Assembly (NCBI GenBank): GCA_910584575.1
Contig: CAJUBG010000032.1
Span: forward strand, 1 to 40,842
Length of the DNA stretch: 40,842 bases
Direction of reading: 5' to 3'
From: an uncultured Dorea sp.
Lineage (GTDB): Bacteria > Bacillota > Clostridia > Lachnospirales > Lachnospiraceae
Under the pieces are notes generated by a model that did no database searches, was not told the origin of the DNA, and saw nothing but the letters and a program-made list of their open reading frames with translations. Each line of letters begins with the position of its first letter. Within the stretch, counting starts at the first letter, position 1. Shown here in pieces: positions 17,836 through 26,603 of the stretch. Made by a program: the position numbers and the translations under genes.

Positions 17836-18960
17836 CTATTTAGCCTCCCAAGGCTCATAGGTACCAAACTCCAAAATATCAGCTATCCTCTTGCAGGCAT
17901 GTCCATCGCCGTAGGGATTGCAAGCATGAGACATCGCGCTGTAGGCGGATTCGTCCTCCAGCAGTTCTTTAAAGTTCTTATATATAACCTCTTCGCTCGT
18001 ACCAACCAGTCTCAATGTCCCCGCTTCCACGCCTTCTGGCCTTTCGGTTGTGTCTCTCATGACAAGCACAGGACGACCATAACTGGGACACTCCTCCTGG
18101 ATTCCGCCAGAGTCTGTCACGCAGAGGTGGCATCTTGCCTCGAAATTATGGCAATCGAACACTTCAATCGGCTCAATGATATGAATTTGTGAGCAACCGC
18201 CTAACTCTTCATCCGCAGCAGCTCTAACAACAGGATTCATATGGATAGGATATACGGCCTTGCACTCAGGATGCTCATTCAGTACTCGACGAATCGCTCT
18301 GAACATCTGATGCATCGGCTCGCCCAGGTTTTCTCTACGATGTGCTGTTATGAATATCAGCTTGCCATCGCCAACCCAATCAAGCTCCTCGTGCTTGTAA
18401 TCTTCCTTAACCGTATGCTGCATAGCGTCAATGACAGTATTTCCAGTGATGTAGATTGTGGATGGGTCTTTGCCTTCTTTTATTAAATGTTCTGCTGCCA
18501 GAGCAGTAGGTGCAAAGTTGTACTTGGAGATGATGCCCACAGCCTGCCTATTAAACTCTTCGGGATACGGAGAGTAGATATTATAGGTGCGTAATCCTGC
18601 CTCTACGTGACCTACTGGAATCTGAAGATAGAAACATGCCAGGGCTGTTACAAAGGTTGTTGATGTGTCGCCGTGGACGAGTACTACGTCTGGCTGGACT
18701 TCTTCCAGGACAGCCTTTATAGAGGATAAGATATTAGTAGTAATATCAAACAGCGTCTGCCCCTGCTTCATAATAGAAAGGTCGTAGTCGGGGACGACTG
18801 AAAAGGTTTGGAGAACCTGATCAAGCATCTGCCTATGTTGGCCTGTAACACAGACAATAGGCTGGATTCCCTTCCTCGTTTTCAGCTCATTTACAAGGGG
18901 GCACATTTTAATTGCTTCTGGTCTCGTGCCAAAGACTAGCATTACTTTTTTCATTATCAT
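17836..18960 (-). CDS. wecB: UDP-GlcNAc 2-epimerase (non-hydrolysing)
   Basis: 374 aa. It has the WecB/MnaA signatures FGTRPEAIKMCPLV at the N-terminus, VHGDTSTT, GHVEAGLRTYNIYSPYPEE, ITAHRRENLGEP and VTDSGGIQEE. It interconverts UDP-GlcNAc and UDP-ManNAc. It is the last gene of the polysaccharide operon, 71 bp after the flippase, so it probably supplies ManNAc to the glycan; a general role in teichoic acid linkage units is also possible. ATG 18960 and the in-frame ATG at 18954 are both plausible starts. Confidence 0.93.
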   Translation of the reverse strand: MIMKKVMLVFGTRPEAIKMCPLVNELKTRKGIQPIVCVTGQHRQMLDQVLQTFSVVPDYDLSIMKQGQTLFDITTNILSSIKAVLEEVQPDVVLVHGDTSTTFVTALACFYLQIPVGHVEAGLRTYNIYSPYPEEFNRQAVGIISKYNFAPTALAAEHLIKEGKDPSTIYITGNTVIDAMQHTVKEDYKHEELDWVGDGKLIFITAHRRENLGEPMHQMFRAIRRVLNEHPECKAVYPIHMNPVVRAAADEELGGCSQIHIIEPIEVFDCHNFEARCHLCVTDSGGIQEECPSYGRPVLVMRDTTERPEGVEAGTLRLVGTSEEVIYKNFKELLEDESAYSAMSHACNPYGDGHACKRIADILEFGTYEPWEAK

Positions 18961-19031
18961 ATATTCCTTTTCTTTATTTCTGTTCCTGTTACCCCGCCAT
19001 TGAGATGGATGTAATTTTTACCTCCTACGGT

Positions 19032-20531
19032 TTATTTCCTGCTCAACAGCTCTTTTGCAATTAAAATCATATTTTTTCTAAATAAAAAATTAAAAATCAC
19101 AACTGTGATTCCAGATAATATCGAAAGCACAAAAGCGCAAATACACCACATAAAATAACCAGCATATGGATTAATAATATGAATGATAAAAATAGCTTCA
19201 AATACAATTAAAAATATCTGTATAAAATCAAGCGCAATCTGCTTAAAGGTATCAATCAAACTAATATAAACGACATTTCTACTTAAATAAGCGATAAAAT
19301 AAATCGTTCTAAAAGTCATCGCAAGAATTGTACCGATAGCAACGCCAATCAAATCAAAATAATAAACAAGAACGATTGAGGCAATTATATTTATAACCAT
19401 CTCAATCAAAGCGCTGCTTTGAGTATCTCTAAACATCCCGGCTGCACATACCATGGTGTTGTATGGTATGCGAATGCAATAAATTCCGTTTGCGATTGTT
19501 AAAAGCAAGCCAAACACAGGCTGATAGTAGTTTGCATCAGTAACATTCGCAGTATAGTTCATGATAAAAGGAACGATCAAAACACCGGTCAATGAAAATA
19601 TATATACAACAATAGTATGTAGGAGCCATTCAAAGGAGGAAAATGTCCTTTTTAAAAGAGAAGACTCTTTGCTTGCCAAAAGATTTCCTAATAAAGCATT
19701 AAAACCATTTGATAATGAATTTATTAACTGTCTTACCCCATTAACAATTAGGAAGTACACTGAATAAATTGACACACTTCTAAGACTAGAAAATGCAGTC
19801 AAAACCATTACATCGGTATTATTCATTACAACAGTAGCACAATGTTGAGCAAGGCCGTTCCACTGTTGATCGATTTTAAAACCCTTAACATTAGTCTTAT
19901 AATTAATTTGATAGTTTTTCCTAACATAAATACCTAAAAAAATGGGTCTGATCAAAAAAATTATAGATGAAGCTAACTTTACAGTATGAATAGATTGTCC
20001 ACATATGATCAAAATAACGCTACCCAAGGTGTTCAAAATCACTGAAATACTCTGCATATTGGCTTGAATGTACAAGTGTTGATCAGCATTTAACAATAGT
20101 TGGTGAGGAACTGCAAAATAATATTGTGAAAACGAACTGATCGAAATAATAATTATAAGTACGGAAATATACTTTATATCAAAAACACTATTAACAAGTA
20201 ACGGGTATGTGATACACAACACGCAAACGTAAATAAGCAATATTGAAGCAACTATTCTAAAAAATTTTTTTGAATAGCAAAATAAGGAACTAACCCTGGA
20301 ATAATCCTTATTAGCAAGAGGTTCATAATAGGCAGATTGTACAACAGCCCCCACACCGAGATCTAGGAACGAAATAAATCCCAAAAACTGGGTAATGGAA
20401 GATACTAATCCATTAACATCTGAGCCATATGCACTCAAAATAAATCTTGGTAATATAAATCCACAAATCAATACAACCAGTTGATTTAGTAACGACGAAC
20501 CGGTATTATAAATCAGCATTTTTTTTCGCAT
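19032..20531 (-). CDS. Wzx-like polysaccharide flippase (MATE/PST family)
   Basis: About 499 aa, with 12-14 predicted transmembrane helices and the typical N-terminus RKKMLIYNTGSSLLNQLVVLICGFILPRFIL. Flippases of this class move undecaprenyl-linked repeat units to the outer face of the membrane. The ATG at 20531, with GGAG upstream, overlaps the end of the acyltransferase frame by 26 bp; the longer frame to 20564 is not supported. The gene is AT-rich, like its neighbours up to about 32.5 kb, which suggests a laterally exchanged cassette. Confidence 0.88.
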   Translation of the reverse strand: MRKKMLIYNTGSSLLNQLVVLICGFILPRFILSAYGSDVNGLVSSITQFLGFISFLDLGVGAVVQSAYYEPLANKDYSRVSSLFCYSKKFFRIVASILLIYVCVLCITYPLLVNSVFDIKYISVLIIIISISSFSQYYFAVPHQLLLNADQHLYIQANMQSISVILNTLGSVILIICGQSIHTVKLASSIIFLIRPIFLGIYVRKNYQINYKTNVKGFKIDQQWNGLAQHCATVVMNNTDVMVLTAFSSLRSVSIYSVYFLIVNGVRQLINSLSNGFNALLGNLLASKESSLLKRTFSSFEWLLHTIVVYIFSLTGVLIVPFIMNYTANVTDANYYQPVFGLLLTIANGIYCIRIPYNTMVCAAGMFRDTQSSALIEMVINIIASIVLVYYFDLIGVAIGTILAMTFRTIYFIAYLSRNVVYISLIDTFKQIALDFIQIFLIVFEAIFIIHIINPYAGYFMWCICAFVLSILSGITVVIFNFLFRKNMILIAKELLSRK

Positions 20532-21529
20532 AAAAATTCTCCAATTGATGCAATGCAGTCGCAAAGAAAAGGGTTAGGCCAAATGTGAATAATACAAAAA
20601 CTATATCGTTCTCAATATAAACATACGAACTCCGTAAAACTGTATAGGAGAGTTCATGTAATAAATAGATTTCCACAGATATTCCCCCACAGAAATCCAA
20701 AATTTTATTTGATAACTTTATCTTACTCAAGACAAGTACAATAATAATCGGAAAAACAAATGATTGTACAAAGTATGATACAAGTCCGATGCCAACTGTA
20801 TTTCTCAAATAGTATAAAATAGAAAACAGCAAAATTGATATTATTAAAAGGAAATAGTACCATTTATGTTCTATTGGAATTATTGTATTTTCGTATTCTT
20901 TCCATAATAATCCAAGCACGAAGGCCAGACTTGAATAATACCACCAACGACCCAATCCGCAAGCAAAAGCCAAAGCAATATAACAGCATATTCCAAATAA
21001 TACAACTAATATAGGGAGTATTCTTTTGTTCGTTCCAAAAGCTTTATAACTTACCCAGAACAAGAAATAAAAAACAAGTATCGCCCCCATATACCACGAA
21101 TTTTGGATGACAAGAAAACAATTTTGGCGATTTCCTATTGCTTCAATTAGAGTACTACGGTCAAATGATACGTAGTATGCAATATACATAATAGAAGCTA
21201 TTATCCATGGTAGTAATATACTTGTAAATCTTCTCTTAATAAAATCTTCTAAATACTCCCCCCCCCCGATTTTTCAATTGACTAAGTAAGCCATATCCCG
21301 AAATAAAGAAAAATACAGAGACCGTTAAATGACCCGAATCTCCCATGACCGTATGATAAAACAGTCCATCAGATGTTCTTTGTGATAGATGGAATAATAC
21401 TATGGCAATTGCTAAAATTCCCCTTAATGACTTATTGGTTTTCTGATTAGTAGGATCAAAAAATTTAGTCCCTGAAAATTCAACACCATAAAACATCAAA
21501 ACAATTATGCCTAAAAACAAAAAATCCAT
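20506..21529 (-). pseudogene. Acyltransferase-3 family O-acetyltransferase, frame broken at a poly-G tract
   Basis: Two fragments of one gene. The 5' part (21529-21236) starts after GGAG and encodes LRGILAIAIVLFHL, with the conserved His of acyltransferase-3 proteins, and ends at a stop just after the G10 tract. The 3' part continues to 20506 with further transmembrane helices. With nine Gs the frame reads RGGEYLEDFIKRRFTSILLPW and continues into the second fragment without a stop, giving about 340 aa, normal for the family. These membrane enzymes O-acetylate cell-surface glycans. It is OFF in this sequence; it is either a phase-variable gene or an assembly error in the homopolymer. Confidence 0.8.
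21258..21267 (-). repeat. Homopolymeric G10 tract (slippage-prone)
   Basis: Ten consecutive Gs on the coding (minus) strand inside the acyltransferase gene, in an otherwise AT-rich region. Loss of one G (or gain of two) restores the full frame. Confidence 0.85.
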
Positions 21530-21555
21530 ATCTATACTCCGTACTTTTTCGATTC

Positions 21556-22212
21556 TTAATATCCAAAGAACCTATCTTCCAGCATCAAACATAAACAGTG
21601 GTACACCGGTAAGTGTAATTCCTGAATCATATATGTCTCTGTCTCTGGAACCTTGATTGCAACATCAGCAACAGATGCCAATTCCCCTCCAGAAGCACCG
21701 GTTAATCCTATCACTTTTATTCCAAGAGCTCGTGCTACCACTGTGGCAGACATTACATTCTTGCTATTACCACTTGTGCTTATACCGAGAAATACATCTC
21801 CTGGACGCCCAAAGCCAAAGAGCTGTTGTGCGAATACACCTAACCCGTCCACATCATTAATATAGGCGGTAGAAAGAGCTTCATGTGCAACCAAAGGAAT
21901 CGCCATCAATCCTCGTTCAAGATTTTTGGCCAAATCAGCTCCACGGACTGGGTCAACCATCTTCAGCTTATCAGCCATATCAGGTGTTACTGGACGAGGT
22001 GTCTTAAACCGCTTCATAAGTTCTCCGGCAATGTGCTCACTATCGGCCGCTGAACCGCCATTTCCGGCAATCAGCATTTTACCATCATGTTCATAGCATT
22101 CTTCCATTACAAGATAAGCATCTATAATTGCCTGCTTACAGCATTGCAGCTCAGGGTAACGTTTTATCAGTAAATCAACATGTTTCTCTAATCTAGGCTC
22201 AAGTATATTCAT
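21556..22212 (-). CDS. gmhA: Sedoheptulose-7-phosphate isomerase
   Basis: 218 aa SIS-domain protein with the phosphosugar-binding motif LIAGNGGSAADSEHIAGELMKRF (from about residue 47) and GISTSGNSKNV. GmhA converts sedoheptulose 7-phosphate to D-glycero-D-manno-heptose 7-phosphate, the first committed step of heptose synthesis. The gene is 5 bp downstream of the HddC-GmhB fusion and in the same operon as HddA, which together complete the GDP-heptose route. Confidence 0.93.
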   Translation of the reverse strand: MNILEPRLEKHVDLLIKRYPELQCCKQAIIDAYLVMEECYEHDGKMLIAGNGGSAADSEHIAGELMKRFKTPRPVTPDMADKLKMVDPVRGADLAKNLERGLMAIPLVAHEALSTAYINDVDGLGVFAQQLFGFGRPGDVFLGISTSGNSKNVMSATVVARALGIKVIGLTGASGGELASVADVAIKVPETETYMIQELHLPVYHCLCLMLEDRFFGY

Positions 22213-22217
22213 ACATC

Positions 22218-23522
22218 TTATACTCCCATTTTCTCTTCGGTAAATTCAAGAAGTGATTCTACGGTCACATTCTGTCCAAAATCTCCCTTACCAATTAAAG
22301 CTGTCTTGCAGCCAGCAGCTCGTCCTGCTGTCACATCGTTTTCTCCATCACCAATCATCCAGGATTGGCTCAGATCTATATTAAAATCCTCAGCTGCTCT
22401 TAAGAGCATTCCTGGTTTAGGCTTGCGACAATCACATTCTATCTTCAACTCTACAACTTCGCCCTCATATCCCTTGTGCGGATGGTGTGGGCAGTAATAT
22501 ATTGCATCAAGATATGCACCATCAGCGCCAAGAAGCGTCTCCATCTTGTTATGAACTTCTGTCAATTGCTCAACCGTGACCTCTCCCCTGGCAATTACTG
22601 GTTGGTTTGTAATTATAACTGCAAGATAACCTGATACATTTATCTTCTTTACTGCGTCAGATACACCTGGAAGCAGCTCAAATTCTCCAATATCTCTCAA
22701 GAATCCGACATAACGATTTATAGTACCATCACGATCAAGGAATATGGCTTTCTGCTTGTTTTTCAGATTCTTCGCCTGTACCCTCCCCTCTCGATAATCA
22801 GCACATACCGCCTCATACCGATCTGGAGTACCCATGTCCTTTACATACTCAGGACTATCGTAGCAGAACATCTTACCGGTACCACACAACGGCTTTAGAA
22901 TCTGGCGATCCAGATCTGCCTTAACTATTTTCCCATCCACAACAGTGCCAATAGTATCTGCATCAATGTCGAGCATATCCAAAACAACAGGATTAATCAC
23001 ATGCAGACCGGCATTAACTCGATTCGTGTACCATTGTGGTCTAACACCTTCTTTAGTCAACCATTCCTTTACCGAGCCAGCACCATCAGCAATTACTACT
23101 CCACTATCATATGGATGGCTATTAGGATGTGTGAACAGCGTAACCAATCCGCCTTTAGTCCTGTGATAATCCACAAAACGGCTAAAGTCTATATCAAAGA
23201 TGGAATCTGCATTAAGAAGCAGGAAATCATCGACAAGCTTGTCTCTAAGCTTGAACAAGGCTCCTGCATTGCCTAGTGGCTGTTCCTCGATGAAGTACTC
23301 AATATGCACCCCAAAATCAGAGCCATCACCAAAGTAACTCATTATCTGCTCAGCCATGTGAGAGACCGTAATTATCAAATCAGTGAAACCTTGAGCTTTA
23401 AGGCATCCAATCTCTCGTTCCAGGACAGGCTTATTTTCAATTTTAATCATTGGTTTGGGGATATCGGACGCAACGGATGAAATTCTCGTTCCTTTTCCCC
23501 CAGCCATAATTACAGCTTTCAT
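22218..23522 (-). CDS. Bifunctional heptose-1-P guanylyltransferase / heptose bisphosphatase (HddC-GmhB fusion)
   Basis: 434 aa with two domains. Residues 1-240 are a sugar-phosphate nucleotidyltransferase (MAGGKGTRI, KPMIKIENKPVLE, NADSIFDID), matching HddC. Residues 256-434 are a HAD phosphatase like GmhB: DRDGT (263-267), ITNQ (304-307), the Zn-binding CPH...CDC set (Cys344, His346, Cys363, Cys365), and GDGEND. The fusion would remove the 7-phosphate of heptose 1,7-bisphosphate and then form GDP-heptose. These are normally separate proteins. Nucleotide specificity (GDP) is inferred from the HddA/GmhA context. Confidence 0.9.
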   Translation of the reverse strand: MKAVIMAGGKGTRISSVASDIPKPMIKIENKPVLEREIGCLKAQGFTDLIITVSHMAEQIMSYFGDGSDFGVHIEYFIEEQPLGNAGALFKLRDKLVDDFLLLNADSIFDIDFSRFVDYHRTKGGLVTLFTHPNSHPYDSGVVIADGAGSVKEWLTKEGVRPQWYTNRVNAGLHVINPVVLDMLDIDADTIGTVVDGKIVKADLDRQILKPLCGTGKMFCYDSPEYVKDMGTPDRYEAVCADYREGRVQAKNLKNKQKAIFLDRDGTINRYVGFLRDIGEFELLPGVSDAVKKINVSGYLAVIITNQPVIARGEVTVEQLTEVHNKMETLLGADGAYLDAIYYCPHHPHKGYEGEVVELKIECDCRKPKPGMLLRAAEDFNIDLSQSWMIGDGENDVTAGRAAGCKTALIGKGDFGQNVTVESLLEFTEEKMGV

Positions 23523-23540
23523 TATTGCCTTACCTACAAA

Positions 23541-24587
23541 TCATTTTTCAAAAATATTCCTTAAACAGTCAACAACTTTCTTCCTCGAATGAGCGTCATT
23601 GAATCTATCAAATTCTTCATCACAGTCATCATCTACACCCGATGTGTTAATTAAAAAATCCCAAAATTCTTCGGCAGAATTCACTGTATGACATAGATTA
23701 GGATACTCTCTTTCAAATTCTTGAAAAACAGGAATTTTACTGCCGATCACCTTAGTATGGTTAGATAATGCGTCAATTATAGATCCGCTCATACGATATC
23801 TAAAGCTAGATGGAAAAGGTAAAAACATTTGCTCAGTGGATGATATATATGAGTAATATTCGTCAGTCGATAAATAATGATTAAGAATTTTTAATGCTTT
23901 ACCACTGTAGCTAAACGACTTCGCCCGAAGCACGACCTTAAGTCCTCGTTTTTCTAAATCTCCACTTTTTATTTCTCTATCGTATATATATCTCACCCAG
24001 TTCTCGTCATTACTGTTGCTTATACCGACGCAGTTATATAATTTCTGCGAGTTCTGACGCTCTTTATTTAACGGATGTGGTAAAACATGAACACGACTAT
24101 TAGAAATAGAAAATTCATCAACCAGATATCTTTTTATAAAGTCATTTAGTACAACATGATTCACCTTATTTTTATATAATGGAAAGAGGAGCATTCCAAG
24201 CTTACTATTGTTTATCCAATCAATATTATTATGATGCATTATGTATATTCTATCTGTTCTATCAATCACGAACCTTGATAACGCCATAACATAGGAATGA
24301 AAAGATGCAAAAAATAGACAATCAAAATCATACTGTTTATCTATTCTTCTTGCAGTCATCAAATTCTGAACATGAATAGCGTAATAATTTATCTTATTAT
24401 TTTTAAAATCACAAGTATTGTCGTATTCAATAAGCTCAACGTTCTGTAGGCTACAGTCAAACCAATTCTTAACTGTCACCACTGTGACCTGCGCAAAATC
24501 ACTTAATGCATCAATTACTGAAATATCGAGCTTTTTATTACCATAATTATTGTCAAGTAGCTCCATATATAAAATTTTCGGAATCAT
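23541..24587 (-). CDS. Putative glycosyltransferase (GT4-like)
   Basis: About 348 aa, AT-rich gene. The region near residues 170-185 (HVLPHPLN) and LPFPSSFRYRMSGSIIDALSNHTKVIGSKIPVF resemble the nucleotide-sugar-binding end of GT-B enzymes. No signal peptide or clear membrane helix. The acceptor and donor are not readable; its place between two heptose genes suggests a heptosyltransferase. The start is uncertain: ATG 24587 is 11 nt after GGAG, while ATG 24596 is only 2 nt from it. The longer frame begins with TTG inside the upstream gene. Confidence 0.55.
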   Translation of the reverse strand: MIPKILYMELLDNNYGNKKLDISVIDALSDFAQVTVVTVKNWFDCSLQNVELIEYDNTCDFKNNKINYYAIHVQNLMTARRIDKQYDFDCLFFASFHSYVMALSRFVIDRTDRIYIMHHNNIDWINNSKLGMLLFPLYKNKVNHVVLNDFIKRYLVDEFSISNSRVHVLPHPLNKERQNSQKLYNCVGISNSNDENWVRYIYDREIKSGDLEKRGLKVVLRAKSFSYSGKALKILNHYLSTDEYYSYISSTEQMFLPFPSSFRYRMSGSIIDALSNHTKVIGSKIPVFQEFEREYPNLCHTVNSAEEFWDFLINTSGVDDDCDEEFDRFNDAHSRKKVVDCLRNIFEK

Positions 24588-24615
24588 ATCATACATCACT
24601 CCTATAATTAATGTT

Positions 24616-25572
24616 TTAGATATGTGTTCTCCAGTAGTCAAGCATATCAGAAATTGTCATATCCAGAGATATCTCTTGACACCATCCTGTATCCCGCTTT
24701 AGCTTATCTATATTCCCAATAATAATCTTTTCGTCAGTAGGTCTTAATAATTCTGGGTCAACTACAACAGAGAACTCATGTCCTATCAGCTTCTCTATTT
24801 TATGCACAATTTCTTCCATTACATAACAGTGTTCGGAGGATAAATTGTATACCCCCGGTACGCCTTTATCTGCCAAAAGCATTAAACCTTTTACTAAATC
24901 ACGCTGATCCATGATTGCACGTTTTGATTTTAGATTACCAACCTTTAACGTATAATCGCCTGATCTTTCAGCAATGATAGCCCGCTTTGTAAAGTCAGAT
25001 GTAACATCATTTACCTTACGTGTTCCAGTAGAATTAAAAATTCTAACTCTTATGCATCGTATTTTATCATTCATAAAATATTGATAGGATAACATATCCT
25101 GTCCTACCTTACTAACACCGTAAGGATGTAAAGGTTGCAGCAATGCATCCTCTCTTACGTAGGGATCCTCCAATTCATTTAATGTTTGTCCATATTCTGC
25201 ACTGGAACACGCAACTACTACCATAGGATCATAATCAGGAAAAACTTGCCTAATAGCTTTAATGGACTCAAATAGATTAATTGTTCCATTAACATTTGTA
25301 TCAATAGTTGCCTGTGGATCTTTCCAGGACACAGTAGGATAACTTTGTGCTGCTAAATGATATATTTGCTCTGGCATAAAACTGCTTACAACCCGATACA
25401 CAGAATGATAGTACCTAACATCACATTCAACCATTTTTATTGATTGATCAATCTCTGTTATATCTGTAGTCGGTTTATAATAAGTACCTAGAACCTCATG
25501 CCCCTGGTTATACAATAGTTCAACCATGTGAGAGCCAACCATCCCTCCGGCACCTGTAACCAATACTTTCAT
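24616..25572 (-). CDS. GDP-mannose dehydratase-like SDR (possible GDP-heptose 4,6-dehydratase)
   Basis: 318 aa extended SDR. NAD(P) motif TGAGGMVGSH (6-15), catalytic Ser123/124 region ACSSAEYG, Tyr151 and Lys155 in YGVSKVGQD, and RVRIFNSTGTRKVNDVTSDF, which resembles the FNHTGPR region of GDP-mannose 4,6-dehydratases. In this operon the only GDP-sugar made is GDP-heptose, so the substrate may be GDP-manno-heptose, giving a 6-deoxy or 4-keto heptose as in DmhA-type enzymes; this is inference. A GDP-mannose reductase (Rmd) role is the alternative. Confidence 0.75.
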   Translation of the reverse strand: MKVLVTGAGGMVGSHMVELLYNQGHEVLGTYYKPTTDITEIDQSIKMVECDVRYYHSVYRVVSSFMPEQIYHLAAQSYPTVSWKDPQATIDTNVNGTINLFESIKAIRQVFPDYDPMVVVACSSAEYGQTLNELEDPYVREDALLQPLHPYGVSKVGQDMLSYQYFMNDKIRCIRVRIFNSTGTRKVNDVTSDFTKRAIIAERSGDYTLKVGNLKSKRAIMDQRDLVKGLMLLADKGVPGVYNLSSEHCYVMEEIVHKIEKLIGHEFSVVVDPELLRPTDEKIIIGNIDKLKRDTGWCQEISLDMTISDMLDYWRTHI

Positions 25573-25594
25573 TATCTTTCCTCCATACTGTTAT

Positions 25595-26599
25595 TTAAGC
25601 TAATTCAGGATCATAATGCTCAGGAGTGTAATGAATAACTTGTGTACCACCATCTTCAAACTCGAATGGAATATACAAAAGCTCATTCAATGCTCTCTTA
25701 ACATTATCCTGGCACTCCAAAGGCACATAGAAAACGAAAAAACCGCCACCGCCTGCCCCTAATAGTTTGCCTCCAATAGCTCCAGCTCTAATACTTCTTT
25801 GATATATGTCATCAATACTATCGGTGGTTACGCATTTACCCGTATTTCTCTTCATTTTCCATGTGGCATCCAAAAGCCTTCCAAAATCGTCAAGATTCGT
25901 ATATTTATCTGTTAATACTTTTTCAGCCTCGTCAACTAACTGAAGCATTTCTAAAAGATACGGAATTTTTTCTTCTTTGGCTGCCAAATTGACACTTTGG
26001 ATCTTTGCAGAATATCTAGTGAACCCAGTAAAAAACATCATCAGATTTTTCCTTAACTGATTTTTCCTTTCCGGAGAAATAATAACAGGGTGAACTGAAA
26101 AACTATCCTTACTGAAGTCAATTCTGTTAAAGCCGCCGTATGCAGCCGCAATCTGGTCTTGCCATCCGCCAGCCTCATCACATAGAACTCTCTCCAAATA
26201 AATAGCCTCATCCGCTAATCTTTTTTTATCTATATATTTTCCTTTTAATGCATAAAAGCCATTTAGCATTCCTACGGCAAAAGAAGAACTCGTCCCCAGT
26301 CCGGAACGTGCAGGTAAATCTGCCTCATAGGTCAATCGAATTTCATGCATATCAAGCATTTTCATGGCATTACGAATTGCAGGATGTTGAATCTCGTCTA
26401 CTGAATTCACATACTCTAGTTTTGAATATGTAAGATGAGTTGAATATTCAAAAAACCGCGGAAGATGTCTAATATTCACATAACAATATTTGTCAAATGT
26501 CGTCGATAAAACAGACCCCCCATGCTGCTCAAAGAAATAAGGCATATCTGTTCCACCTCCAAAAAACGACATTCGAAAAGGCGTCTTTGTTATAACCAT
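25595..26599 (-). CDS. hddA: D-glycero-alpha-D-manno-heptose 7-phosphate kinase
   Basis: 334 aa GHMP kinase. The N-terminus ITKTPFRMSFFGGGTD, ATP motif LPARSGLGTSSSFAVGMLNGF, and C-terminal GGKLLGAGGGGFFVFYVP match HddA. It phosphorylates heptose 7-phosphate at the anomeric position, giving the alpha-1,7-bisphosphate of the GDP branch. It lies upstream of the dehydratase and the HddC-GmhB fusion, completing the pathway with GmhA. Confidence 0.92.
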   Translation of the reverse strand: MVITKTPFRMSFFGGGTDMPYFFEQHGGSVLSTTFDKYCYVNIRHLPRFFEYSTHLTYSKLEYVNSVDEIQHPAIRNAMKMLDMHEIRLTYEADLPARSGLGTSSSFAVGMLNGFYALKGKYIDKKRLADEAIYLERVLCDEAGGWQDQIAAAYGGFNRIDFSKDSFSVHPVIISPERKNQLRKNLMMFFTGFTRYSAKIQSVNLAAKEEKIPYLLEMLQLVDEAEKVLTDKYTNLDDFGRLLDATWKMKRNTGKCVTTDSIDDIYQRSIRAGAIGGKLLGAGGGGFFVFYVPLECQDNVKRALNELLYIPFEFEDGGTQVIHYTPEHYDPELA

Positions 26600-26603
26600 T
26601 ATT

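Noticed and set aside
20506..21189. A separate 227-aa membrane protein gene
   Set aside because: Its sequence continues the acyltransferase N-terminal fragment when the G10 tract is read as G9; it has no ribosome site of its own, so it is the 3' part of one broken or phase-variable gene.
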